The notes below the pieces were generated by a model that saw only the letters and a program-made list of their open reading frames with translations, was not told the origin of the DNA and ran no database searches. Positions 6,524-14,295 of a DNA stretch of 15,443 nt are shown here, in pieces (positions within the stretch are counted from its first letter, which is position 1; every line of letters starts with the position of its first letter). Source of the stretch: DATBWZ01 sp036514535 (lineage in GTDB: Bacteria > JAMCPX01 > DATBWZ01); the NCBI GenBank assembly GCA_036514535.1, contig DATBWZ010000130.1, positions 1 to 15,443 of the forward strand. Reading direction: 5' to 3'. A program made the translations under genes and the position numbers.

Positions 6524-8992
6524 ATGGATCAACCAATAGCAAAGGAAAAACTTATAGTCAATATTGAGGAAGAACTTAAAAAGTCCTATGTAGATTACGC
6601 AATGAGCGTAATAATTGGCAGAGCGCTGCCGGATGTGCGGGACGGGCTGAAGCCTGTCCACCGGCGCATCCTCTATGCTATGTACAGCGAGGGGCTTACC
6701 AGTGATAAAAGATACAGCAAATGCGCCGGTGTCGTTGGCGAGGTTTTAAAGAAATATCACCCGCACGGCGATATGGCGGTGTATGATTCTCTCGTGAGGA
6801 TGGCGCAGGATTTTAACCTTCGTTATCCGCTCATTGACGGACAGGGAAATTTTGGCTCCATTGACGGCGATCCGGCGGCAGCATACAGATACACCGAGGC
6901 AAGGCTCACAAAAATCGCAGAGGAAATGCTGTCGGATATTGAAAAAGAAACTGTCGAATTTGTATCTAATTTTGACAATACCACAGAAGAACCGACTGTT
7001 CTTCCTTCAAGGATTCCGAATCTCATTATCAACGGTTCATCGGGAATTGCTGTGGGAATGGCGACGAACATACCTCCCCATAACCTTACAGAGACAATAG
7101 ATGCGCTTGCGCATCTCATAAATAACCCCAAGACAACGATTGATGAACTTCTGAAAATTATGCCCGCTCCCGATTTTCCCACCGGTGGTTTTATTTACGG
7201 CATGGGGGGTGTAAGAGAGGCATACACAACAGGCAAAGGGATCATCCAACTCAGAGCAAAGGCAATAATTGAGAGACAGAGAAAAGAAAAGACAAGCATT
7301 GTCATAACAGAGATACCATACCAGGTAAACAAGGCAAAACTTATTGAACGGGTAGGAGAGCTTATCCGCGATAAAAAGATTGAGGGAATCTCGGAAATAA
7401 GGGATGAATCCAACAGAGAGGGCATAAGGGTTGTTCTTGATTTAAAGAGGGATGAAGTGCCCGAAATAATTCTGAACAAGTTGTATAAATACACCCAGAT
7501 GCAGGAATCCTTCGGAATTATAATGCTTGCCCTTGTAAAAGGACAGCCAAAGGTCATGAACCTCAAAGACCTGCTGCAATTATTCGTTGACTTCAGGAGA
7601 GAGGTTGTAATCCGCCGGACGACCTACGAACTTAAAAAGGCTGAGGAAAGGGCGCATATTCTTGAGGGATTGAAGATCGCGGTGGATAACATTGATGCCG
7701 TTATAGCGCTCATAAAGAAATCAAAAAATCCGGAGGAAGCAAAACAAGGGTTGATAAAAAAGTTTGATCTCTCCGTTATACAAGCACAGGCTATTCTGGA
7801 TATGAAGTTACAGCGCCTCACATCCCTTGAGCGGGAGAAGATTGTTGAAGAGTACAAGGAAGTTAAGGCGTTTATTAAAAAGCTCAAGGAGATCCTGGGA
7901 AGTGAAAAAGAGGTAATGAAGATAATCGTTGATGAGTTGAAGCAAATAAAAGAAAAATACGGTGATGAACGCAGGACACAGATAATAACAGAGACCAGGG
8001 ACTTTACCATTGAGGACCTTATCAAGGAAGAGGATATGGTCGTAACGATATCACACGAGGGATATATAAAACGCAATCCTGCGAGCCTTTACAGGGCACA
8101 GAGGAGGGGCGGAAAGGGCAAAGCGGCCATGGGGACGAAGGAAGAGGATTTTGTTGAGTCTCTCTTTATTGCTTCTACACACAGTTATATACTCTTTTTC
8201 ACTGATTCCGGCAGGGCTTACTGGCTTAAGGTGCACGAGGTTCCCCAGGCAGGCAGAGCGGCAAAGGGCAAGCCCATTGTTAATCTTATTAACATCCAGG
8301 GCGATGAGAAAATTACCGCCTACCTTCCTGTAAGAAATTTTGAAGAGGGCAAATACATTGTGATGCTTACAAAACAGGGAACAATAAAAAAGACGGATCT
8401 AATGCTTTTCAGCAATCCGCGCGCCGCAGGCATAATTGCCATCAACCTTGAAAAGGGTGACAAGCTCGTATCTGTAAAACTTACTGATGGCACAAAGGAT
8501 ATTCTTATAAGCACAATGCACGGTATCGCTATAAGATTTCGCGAGGATAAGGTCCGTTCAATGGGAAGGGGCGCCCAGGGAGTGCGCGGCATTTCCCTTG
8601 AGAAAAATGATGAGGTGATTGGGATGGATATTGTGGAAGAAGGGACATTCATTCTTACCGCATCGGAAAAAGGGTTTGGAAAAAGAACTCCCATTGGGGA
8701 GTTCAGGGTTCAGGGACGGGGCGGCAAGGGTATCATATGCATGAAGGTTACGGATAAAACCGGCAATGTGGTGGGCATGGTTCAGGCACGGGAAGACGAC
8801 GAGGTAATGCTGATTACAAACATGGGGACAATAATACGGATAAAAGTAATGGAGATAAGGGAAGTCGGTAGAAATACCCAGGGGGTAAAGCTTATCGGTG
8901 TTGAAGGAGAGGGGAAGGTTGCATCCATTGCGCTCCTTGTTGAAAAAGAAGATCAGGAAGAAAATGGCCAGGAAGAGGCGCCTGTTCAGTAG
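6524..8992 (+). CDS. gyrA: DNA gyrase subunit A
   Basis: The 822-residue protein is the DNA-cleaving subunit of the gyrase A2B2 complex that introduces negative supercoils. The N-terminal breakage-reunion domain runs from EELKKSYVDYAMSVIIGRALP; the catalytic Tyr is Y123 in AAAYRYTEARL (E. coli Y122). The long coiled coil is about residues 365-490. The GyrA box QRRGGKG at 526-532 in the C-terminal beta-pinwheel separates it from ParC. The end is acidic (EDQEENGQEE). The start is the ATG at 6524, 2 nt after the upstream stop and 8 nt after GAAGG. An unusual point is Met84 in HPHGDMAVYD, where E. coli has Ser83; Asp88 (E. coli Asp87) is kept. gyrB is not in this window. Confidence 0.97.
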   Translation: MDQPIAKEKLIVNIEEELKKSYVDYAMSVIIGRALPDVRDGLKPVHRRILYAMYSEGLTSDKRYSKCAGVVGEVLKKYHPHGDMAVYDSLVRMAQDFNLRYPLIDGQGNFGSIDGDPAAAYRYTEARLTKIAEEMLSDIEKETVEFVSNFDNTTEEPTVLPSRIPNLIINGSSGIAVGMATNIPPHNLTETIDALAHLINNPKTTIDELLKIMPAPDFPTGGFIYGMGGVREAYTTGKGIIQLRAKAIIERQRKEKTSIVITEIPYQVNKAKLIERVGELIRDKKIEGISEIRDESNREGIRVVLDLKRDEVPEIILNKLYKYTQMQESFGIIMLALVKGQPKVMNLKDLLQLFVDFRREVVIRRTTYELKKAEERAHILEGLKIAVDNIDAVIALIKKSKNPEEAKQGLIKKFDLSVIQAQAILDMKLQRLTSLEREKIVEEYKEVKAFIKKLKEILGSEKEVMKIIVDELKQIKEKYGDERRTQIITETRDFTIEDLIKEEDMVVTISHEGYIKRNPASLYRAQRRGGKGKAAMGTKEEDFVESLFIASTHSYILFFTDSGRAYWLKVHEVPQAGRAAKGKPIVNLINIQGDEKITAYLPVRNFEEGKYIVMLTKQGTIKKTDLMLFSNPRAAGIIAINLEKGDKLVSVKLTDGTKDILISTMHGIAIRFREDKVRSMGRGAQGVRGISLEKNDEVIGMDIVEEGTFILTASEKGFGKRTPIGEFRVQGRGGKGIICMKVTDKTGNVVGMVQAREDDEVMLITNMGTIIRIKVMEIREVGRNTQGVKLIGVEGEGKVASIALLVEKEDQEENGQEEAPVQ

Positions 8993-9758
8993 CGTTTTAC
9001 TCCTTCTGATAACAATATTGTATTGTGCTGATTCTCCGTCAGACCTCTACAGGAAGGCAAAATCATTTGACGAAGACAGCGACTATCGCAGAGCCATCCT
9101 GTATTACAAAAGAGTGTTTGAAGATTTTCCCCGTTCCGATTACGCTCCGGATGCGCTCTTTCGCGCTGCTACTATAAGCCATATCTTTTTCAGGGACATC
9201 CGCGATTCCATAAGAATGTTCAAGACTATTGTGGTTAATTATCCTGAATATCCCAAAGCCATGGAGGCGCAAAAGCAGATTGCCGGCATATTTATGGAGG
9301 AGGTGCTGGATTTTCAGAATGCCATTGGCGAATACCAGAAATTGCTCCAGATGAATCCGCCTCAGGATGAGGTTCCTGGCTACCTCCTGAATATTGGGAG
9401 GTGCTATGAGTCCGTTGGGAACTATGAACAGGCTATGGTGGAATACAAAAACATAATATCAAAGTTTCCCGATAGCAAGGAATCAATGAATGCTAAGTTC
9501 GCTGTCAATTTTATAAACTACATCCAGAAACGGACATCAAATGCTATCAGGGGCTTTGAAGAATTCATCTCTGAGTACCCGGAAAGCGAACTTGCTCCGG
9601 ATGCTTTATTTTATCTTGCAGGCAGTTATGAGGATAATGATAATCTTCACAAAGCGCTGGAAATTTTAAAGGGCTTAAAGGGAAAATACAGAAACCCCGG
9701 AACACTGCGGTTGAAGATTGATCGGCTGGAGAACAGGCTGAAAGTGAGAAAGCGATAA
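8964..9758 (+). CDS. BamD-like TPR outer-membrane lipoprotein
   Basis: A 264-residue protein with a basic N-terminus, a hydrophobic signal (residues 7-20) and Cys21 in ILYC, then helical repeats. DLYRKAKSFDEDSDYRRAILYY and FEDFPRSDYAPDALF match the start of BamD/YfiO, the lipoprotein that helps insert outer-membrane beta-barrels. Further TPR units run to about residue 250 (for example ESVGNYEQAMVEYKNIISKF), followed by a basic end. The length is close to BamD, but generic TPR lipoproteins of CpoB type look similar. The -1 Tyr is atypical for a lipobox. The start is the ATG at 8964, preceded by AGGAAG; it overlaps the end of gyrA by 29 nt in another frame, which indicates translational coupling. 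Starts further upstream would bury the signal peptide. Confidence 0.8.
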   Translation: MARKRRLFSSVLLLLITILYCADSPSDLYRKAKSFDEDSDYRRAILYYKRVFEDFPRSDYAPDALFRAATISHIFFRDIRDSIRMFKTIVVNYPEYPKAMEAQKQIAGIFMEEVLDFQNAIGEYQKLLQMNPPQDEVPGYLLNIGRCYESVGNYEQAMVEYKNIISKFPDSKESMNAKFAVNFINYIQKRTSNAIRGFEEFISEYPESELAPDALFYLAGSYEDNDNLHKALEILKGLKGKYRNPGTLRLKIDRLENRLKVRKR

Positions 9759-9772
9759 ATATTAATAAATTG

Positions 9773-9802
9773 AAAAAAGCGACCCTGGAGTGGATCGCTT
9801 TT
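9773..9802. terminator. Bidirectional intrinsic terminator
   Basis: AAAAGCGA (9775-9782) pairs perfectly with TCGCTTTT (9795-9802), with a further CC/GG inside around a bulged A. It has an A-run on one side and T4 on the other, between the convergent TPR gene and the barrel gene. Confidence 0.75.
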
Positions 9803-9831
9803 CCATCTGTCTATTGCGTAATCTGTTATTT

Positions 9832-10608
9832 CTAAAATCCCGCGCTTAGTTTAAAATTATATGAGATAATCCTGGAGAAATCCACTTCTGCAGTAATACT
9901 TAAAAGCAGCATGGATAGCCTTATACCGGCAATGCCGCGCGTCTCAGACAATGCCTTTGTATTGAGTTCTACTGAGGTTACTGCGTTAGTGTCCGGATCG
10001 GTATAATCAAAAGAGGCTTTTCCTTGAGTAAATACCTGTCCTACGCCCACATACGGGGTTATAATAGCGATCTGCTTGCTGATAGACGCATCTATAGTCT
10101 CGGTTTGGAAATTGAGATGCGGGATACCCAGGAGTTTTGTGTAAGATCCCCTGATACCGATTGCAGGTTTTACAAATCCGCCCCTTAATAATGCCCACCG
10201 GAGTTCTGCGCCAACAAGATTTACATTGCTTTGGGGAATAAACGCAAGAACTGCGCCAACATCCAGTCCGAGAGGGAGTCCCTTCTGCGCCGAAAGTTTT
10301 GGAACAGGGAGCATCGGCGGCTGTTCCATATCAGATGTGGCGTATTTCCAGTAATCAGAATCCTGATTTATTTTCAGGAGTGTTATTCCGACTCCAACAT
10401 CAAAACCTGTTATACCATATGGTTCCGGAGGAGCAAGCGGGATAAAATTCAGGGCTTGGCCGAGATCTTTGCAAAGAGAATTGAACTGAGAATTCGCGGT
10501 ATCGCGGAACTGTCCATAGAATTGTTTAAGATTAATATCGTTTCCCCCTGCTATTGCCGGGGACCAAATGGCTAAAAACAGAACCAAAATTCCTGTTATT
10601 TTTCTCAT
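9832..10608 (-). CDS. Predicted outer-membrane beta-barrel protein
   Basis: A 258-residue protein with a classic signal peptide cleaved after AIA (about residue 20). The mature part has alternating hydrophobic strands, a PLAPPEPYGITGFDVGVGIT segment, LPVPKLSAQKGLPLGLDVGA and ISKQIAIITPYVGVG. It ends in a strand NFKLSAGF with the terminal Phe that BamA recognises. I recall similar sequences as uncharacterised outer-membrane proteins in proteobacteria; no transport or enzymatic role can be read. The start at 10608 has GGAGGT (10613-10618) 4 nt upstream. It lies 76 nt after another barrel gene on the same strand, with a strong hairpin in the gap, so expression may be partly uncoupled from it. 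Confidence 0.75.
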   Translation of the reverse strand: MRKITGILVLFLAIWSPAIAGGNDINLKQFYGQFRDTANSQFNSLCKDLGQALNFIPLAPPEPYGITGFDVGVGITLLKINQDSDYWKYATSDMEQPPMLPVPKLSAQKGLPLGLDVGAVLAFIPQSNVNLVGAELRWALLRGGFVKPAIGIRGSYTKLLGIPHLNFQTETIDASISKQIAIITPYVGVGQVFTQGKASFDYTDPDTNAVTSVELNTKALSETRGIAGIRLSMLLLSITAEVDFSRIISYNFKLSAGF

Positions 10609-10633
10609 TGCTACCTCCGTCTAATTAAGATAA

Positions 10634-10653
10634 GGGCGACCCGCAGGTCGCCC
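10634..10653 (-). terminator. Hairpin between the two outer-membrane protein genes
   Basis: A perfect 8-bp stem GGGCGACC/GGTCGCCC with a CGCA loop, extended outside by GATAA/TTATC pairing with a short bulge. On the minus strand it is followed by TTATCTTAATTA, a weak T-run. It is either a partial terminator/attenuator or an mRNA-stabilising 3' structure for the upstream gene. Confidence 0.6.
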
Positions 10654-10684
10654 ATTTATCAAAAACACTATCTGTTTTTATTCC

Positions 10685-11296
10685 TTAAAAATAATAGTGT
10701 ACTCCGACATTGAAAATTCCGCCGGCTGTTCCGAATTGGAAAAGGCCTGTATCAAACTCGTCGCCACCCTCAGGGTCAATTGTATTGCTTCCCAAAATTA
10801 ACTCAATGCCAGTCTCAAGGGAGATTCCAAGATTAGGCAATCCTGCCAAAAAGAATTCCCCACCAATATATCCGGGAATCTTAAATAGGAAAGTGCTGAC
10901 TGTTGCTGCCCCAAAATCGCCTATTGCTTCATCGTGCGACTCTCTAAGAATTATGCCACCGGCGCCGACATAAACATTCATCTGTTTTTCTTCTCTAATA
11001 TTGTAAAAAAACTTGCCTCCAATGGCAACCCGCGATGCACTTGCGCCATCGCCTTCCTCAGGATCGTAAGAATCATATCCCACCCCAAACAATACGGCAA
11101 ACGCGGTTTTTGGGCTGTTGTGATACTTTAACGATAATGAAGTGACTGAATCAGAAACACCTGCAGAAGCAAAACTCGCTTCTGTCTGATTGTTGAATCC
11201 AAACCCAAACCTCCCGGTCAGATCTACAGCGCCTGCAAGCCCGTAGCTTCCAATAATAAGAACTGCTGATAAAATTAGAATCCTTGTTTTGCTCAT
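10685..11296 (-). CDS. Small outer-membrane beta-barrel protein (opacity/porin-like)
   Basis: A 203-residue protein with a signal peptide (MSKTRILILSAVLIIGSYGLAGA, cleavage near residue 23). The mature part is short amphipathic strands rich in Gly and aromatic residues (LTGRFGFGFNNQTE, FAVLFGVGYDSYD, MNVYVGAGGIIL), ending VGVHYYF. The terminal Phe and about 180 mature residues suggest an eight-stranded OmpA/opacity-like barrel. No specific function can be assigned. The start is the ATG at 11296-11294 with AAGGAGGAA upstream; longer in-frame starts would cross the promoter and lack a signal peptide at the N-terminus. It has its own promoter and is divergent from nadA. Confidence 0.75.
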   Translation of the reverse strand: MSKTRILILSAVLIIGSYGLAGAVDLTGRFGFGFNNQTEASFASAGVSDSVTSLSLKYHNSPKTAFAVLFGVGYDSYDPEEGDGASASRVAIGGKFFYNIREEKQMNVYVGAGGIILRESHDEAIGDFGAATVSTFLFKIPGYIGGEFFLAGLPNLGISLETGIELILGSNTIDPEGGDEFDTGLFQFGTAGGIFNVGVHYYF

Positions 11297-11336
11297 ATTC
11301 TTCCTCCTTTTAATTTGTTTTTCCAAACTTGATCCA

Positions 11337-11365
11337 ATTTTATACATATTGTGTAATTTTGTCAA
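11337..11365 (-). promoter_or_regulatory. Promoter of the small barrel gene
   Basis: On the minus strand TTGACA (11360-11365) and TAAAAT (11337-11342) are spaced by 17 nt, giving a leader of about 35 nt that contains the AAGGAGG ribosome site. Confidence 0.75.
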
Positions 11366-11423
11366 GATTTTTTTTGCTGAACAAGACATCATCATTTTGG
11401 CGGAACAGGATAATATCCGTATA

Positions 11424-11437
11424 AGTCAATATTGACT
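11424..11437. promoter_or_regulatory. Palindromic operator-like site on the nadA -35
   Basis: AGTCAATATTGACT is a perfect 14-bp palindrome whose right half contains the TTGACT -35 hexamer. A second short palindrome, GGATA-A-TATCC, lies at 11408-11418. The position suits a repressor of NAD synthesis, but I do not recognise the motif, and a 14-bp palindrome is expected about once by chance in a window of this size. Confidence 0.4.
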
Positions 11438-11460
11438 ATTCCTCATGCTTGGATTAAAAT
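11432..11460 (+). promoter_or_regulatory. nadA promoter
   Basis: TTGACT (11432-11437) and TAAAAT (11455-11460) are 17 nt apart. The -10 ends 7 nt before the ATG at 11468, so the mRNA should start at or just before the start codon. Confidence 0.65.
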
Positions 11461-11467
11461 TAAAGAT

Positions 11468-12565
11468 ATGAACATTCTCAAAAAAACAGCCCCGGCGAGG
11501 ACAGAACTATTGCCGGATTCCTATCGCGGCATCCGGGAAGAGGAATTGATAGAAAAAATTCACAAAAGAAAATCTCTGTTGGGTAAAAATCTCGTTTTTC
11601 TGGCACATCACTATCAGCGCGCGGAAATCGTGGAAATGTCTGACTTCAGGGGAGACTCCTTTGGATTATCCAGGATTGCTTCTGAGCAGTCAGATGCTGA
11701 ATTCATTCTCTTCTGCGGGGTTCACTTTATGGCTGAGAGCGCGGAGATATTGAGCTCCCAGTCCCAGACCGTCCTCCATCCAAATCCGTTTGCAGGCTGT
11801 CCGCTCGCTGATATGGCTCGCATTGAGGATGTGTTTAACGCCTGGAATGAGCTGTCAGCGATCGCCGGCAACAATGTGCTCCCTGTCACCTATATGAATT
11901 CCCGGGCAGAGCTAAAAGCCTTCTGCGGAAAAAATGGCGGAACTGTTTGTACATCTACAAACGCCGCAAAGGTCTTTGACTGGGCGTTTGCCCGCAAGGA
12001 TAAACTGTTTTTTTTTCCTGATGAACACCTTGGCAGAAATACGGCTTTAAGCAAGGGAATCCGCCGCGAAAAAATTATTTTATGGGATCCGGGTTTGTCG
12101 TTTGGTGGCAATACAGCAGAGAGCATTAAAGGCGCCACTGTCATACTGTGGAAGGGCCACTGTCACGTCCATACCCGCTTTCTTCCTGAACATATACATG
12201 CAGCCAGGAAGAAATATCCGGGCTGTAAGATTGTTGTGCATCCTGAATGCAAAGTGGAGGTGATAGAACTTGCCGATGCCAACGGATCAACGGACTTTAT
12301 TGTAAGATATGCCAATTCCCAGCCGCCTGGTTCCACTATTGCCATCGGCACAGAGATAAACCTCATTTCCAGGCTCGCAGGAGAAAACACGGATAAGAAG
12401 GTTGTTGAACTAAGGAGATCCCTGTGTCCGAACATGTACAGAATTACCCTCAATCACATACTCTGGACGCTGGACAACCCTGGAAAAGTGAATGTAATCC
12501 ATGTCCCTGAACAAATAAAAAACGATGCGCGCACAGCCTTAGAGAGGATGTTGGAAATTATCTGA
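11468..12565 (+). CDS. nadA: Quinolinate synthase NadA (type 3-like)
   Basis: NadA condenses iminoaspartate with dihydroxyacetone phosphate to quinolinate in de novo NAD synthesis, using an oxygen-sensitive [4Fe-4S] cluster. The 365-residue length and cysteine positions fit the longer type 3 proteins (B. subtilis-like). Predicted cluster ligands are Cys111 (GCPLADMA), Cys232 (WKGHCHVH) and Cys320 (LCPNM); Cys261 lies in the conserved HPEC. The N-terminus DSYRGIREEELIEKI and VFLAHHYQ are family marks. I choose the ATG at 11468; an in-frame TTG at 11432 coincides with the -35 box and is not a credible start. No Shine-Dalgarno precedes the ATG, and leaderless translation is likely. The partners nadB and nadC are not in the window. 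Confidence 0.95.
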   Translation: MNILKKTAPARTELLPDSYRGIREEELIEKIHKRKSLLGKNLVFLAHHYQRAEIVEMSDFRGDSFGLSRIASEQSDAEFILFCGVHFMAESAEILSSQSQTVLHPNPFAGCPLADMARIEDVFNAWNELSAIAGNNVLPVTYMNSRAELKAFCGKNGGTVCTSTNAAKVFDWAFARKDKLFFFPDEHLGRNTALSKGIRREKIILWDPGLSFGGNTAESIKGATVILWKGHCHVHTRFLPEHIHAARKKYPGCKIVVHPECKVEVIELADANGSTDFIVRYANSQPPGSTIAIGTEINLISRLAGENTDKKVVELRRSLCPNMYRITLNHILWTLDNPGKVNVIHVPEQIKNDARTALERMLEII

Positions 12566-12621
12566 AACGGATACTGCTTTATACAGAACAGACCGGAGAA
12601 AGATAGAATGAAAAATTAGGG

Positions 12622-13032
12622 CTACGCCTTTTTCGCCTTGCGCCAGCTCCCGGACTCAATTCTTGTCGCCCCTCCAAGAGGTTTATTGTAGAAATATGTC
12701 CATGCTTCCACCGTTATCCCACTCTCAATAAAAACTGCGACCTTCTCTCTGACAAAAAGACTATGATTGCAATCGTTAGGGTTAAACTTTTCAATTCTGT
12801 CTATTATCTTAATTACCTTTTCCGCTTCGGAGAATTCATGTATTTCGCCATAAACATAATTTTCTTCATTGTCCCTATCTGCCTTGACCATGGCCGGATA
12901 ATCGCCTATATCGTAAAGTATCCCTTTTACCCTCCCACGCTTCACATGTATTCTATTATTTTTAATCCCAGGGTATTCATACCTTGAATACCCGCGCATG
13001 ATCGTACCGTAAAAAAATACCTGATTCAGCAT
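12622..13032 (-). CDS. Gamma-glutamylcyclotransferase-fold (AIG2/YtfP-like) protein
   Basis: A 136-residue cytoplasmic protein. FFYGTIMRG at residues 6-14 is the YGSL-type loop that opens the gamma-glutamylcyclotransferase fold. It is followed by KGILYDIGDYPAMV, VYGEIHEF and WTYFYN. Glu81 in DRIEKFNP fits the position of the family's catalytic acid. The family releases 5-oxoproline from gamma-glutamyl substrates, but many small members have unknown substrates, so the reaction is inferred from fold only. It converges on nadA (56 bp between stops, no clear terminator). The ATG at 13032 has no Shine-Dalgarno; a TATGTT (13039-13044) lies 6 nt upstream, a weak hint of a leaderless transcript. Confidence 0.8.
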   Translation of the reverse strand: MLNQVFFYGTIMRGYSRYEYPGIKNNRIHVKRGRVKGILYDIGDYPAMVKADRDNEENYVYGEIHEFSEAEKVIKIIDRIEKFNPNDCNHSLFVREKVAVFIESGITVEAWTYFYNKPLGGATRIESGSWRKAKKA

Positions 13033-13044
13033 AAAATTAACATA

Positions 13045-13064
13045 GCATTTTTAAATCAAAATGC
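13045..13064 (-). other. AT-rich hairpin between the VKOR-DsbA and cyclotransferase genes
   Basis: GCATTTT and AAAATGC form a 7-bp stem around a 6-nt loop, just upstream of the cyclotransferase start and downstream of the VKOR-DsbA stop. Only a short T-rich stretch follows on the minus strand, so it is at best a weak terminator. Confidence 0.35.
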
Positions 13065-13110
13065 AAGTAGAAATACCATATCAAAACCTGATTAACCCGC
13101 TTTGCCAATG

Positions 13111-14295
13111 CTATTTTGAACCTTTGAGCTCATTTTCAACAATCTCTCTGAAGAACCAGAGCGGAATAGACCCACGGATCTTCTTGCCATTAATAAAAAA
13201 CGTCGGCGTGGACTCTATCTCAAGATTCATGCCATCAATAATATCTTTCTTTATCCTGGCCATGCCGCTCTCGGGAGATGAGAGGCATGCCTTGAACTTT
13301 TCAGTATCCATGCCTGTTTTTCCAGCATACATCAGCAGCTCCCCGTAACCGAGCCTGTCCTGATTATCAAAGAGCAATTTTTTATACTTCCAGAACATAT
13401 CCTGTTCCTCTGCGCACAAACCGGCAACAGCCGCAAGACACGCATTCCTGTGGGAAGAACGCTTTACAAAAGGATTACAAGAAGAATCAAGGGGGAAATT
13501 TTTAAATACTGTTTTTATCCTGGGGCTGTATTCATCAAATATCTTTTCCATAACAGCGTTAGCCTCCCTGCAAAAAGGGCATTCAAAATCAGAAAATTCA
13601 ACAATAGTAACCGCGGCATCTGACAGTCCCCTGGACACAGAATCATCAATATGCATTTCATAACCCTTTGCTTTTCCGGTAAATATATAACTGTACCGTT
13701 CCCGCCAATCCTTTTTTATCCTGATATCATCATAAATATAAAGCGCTATCACCCCTGCAGAAAAAACCGCCAATCCTGAAACTGCAAGCAGCGGATATCT
13801 CCTGAATGACAAAAACGCATCATTCAGCACGATAAGAAACGGGTTTATTGACTCACCCTTTGCACCGGCAATACTTATTCCGAGCATGGAAAAATTTACA
13901 ACATATAAACCTATACAAAGGATACATAATGAATGTATTGAAAATAGCGAGACCAAAAAAAGATAGAGAGAAAACATGGATGTAAAAAGCGAGACCAGAA
14001 ACAGCCAGGAAAAATAGCGCTTCCCGGATGGTATTCCGCTAAAGTAAAAAATCATTGAAAAGCTGAGAAGTGCCAGATAGGCAATAATTCCATACGCGGA
14101 ATTATGTATTCCCAAAATCTTGCCGAAGGGGCTTGTTATCACCACATCGCAGTTTACAAATTCAGATATTGCGCAAAAACTTTTGTAGGCAAAATTCGTC
14201 CCTATCAGTTTATTATAGGTGTATAATGTCCAAATTGAATCTCCCAGTCCAAGGAGCGAGAGAACAATTACAAAAAGAGCTTTCCGGGATCTCAT
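13111..14295 (-). CDS. VKOR-DsbA fusion (disulfide-bond formation)
   Basis: A 394-residue inner-membrane protein joining a vitamin K epoxide reductase-like quinone oxidoreductase to a periplasmic DsbA-like thioredoxin domain. The VKOR part has about five hydrophobic segments. Its loop cysteines are Cys41 and Cys49 (FCAISEFVNCD) and its active CxxC is Cys124-Cys127 (LCILC). The thioredoxin domain from about residue 228 has CPFC (Cys239, Cys242) and the cis-Pro loop STPTFFING (Pro364). Such fusions replace DsbB plus DsbA by passing electrons from folding exported proteins to quinone. I start it at 14295, where ATG overlaps the recJ TGA stop (ATGA); a longer start at 14346 lies inside recJ and lacks a Shine-Dalgarno. 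Confidence 0.92.
   Translation of the reverse strand: MRSRKALFVIVLSLLGLGDSIWTLYTYNKLIGTNFAYKSFCAISEFVNCDVVITSPFGKILGIHNSAYGIIAYLALLSFSMIFYFSGIPSGKRYFSWLFLVSLFTSMFSLYLFLVSLFSIHSLCILCIGLYVVNFSMLGISIAGAKGESINPFLIVLNDAFLSFRRYPLLAVSGLAVFSAGVIALYIYDDIRIKKDWRERYSYIFTGKAKGYEMHIDDSVSRGLSDAAVTIVEFSDFECPFCREANAVMEKIFDEYSPRIKTVFKNFPLDSSCNPFVKRSSHRNACLAAVAGLCAEEQDMFWKYKKLLFDNQDRLGYGELLMYAGKTGMDTEKFKACLSSPESGMARIKKDIIDGMNLEIESTPTFFINGKKIRGSIPLWFFREIVENELKGSK

Noticed and set aside
7624..8076. 150-codon minus-strand open frame inside gyrA
   Set aside because: Ser/Ile/Phe-rich antisense shadow of the gyrA coiled-coil region, with no family resemblance.
8898..8963. Longer start for the BamD-like TPR protein
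   Set aside because: The extra residues are basic and lie inside the gyrA frame; the ATG at 8964 gives a proper signal peptide and has AGGAAG upstream.
11432..11467. TTG as an upstream nadA start
   Set aside because: The codon is part of the -35 hexamer of the nadA promoter and the added residues are not family-like.
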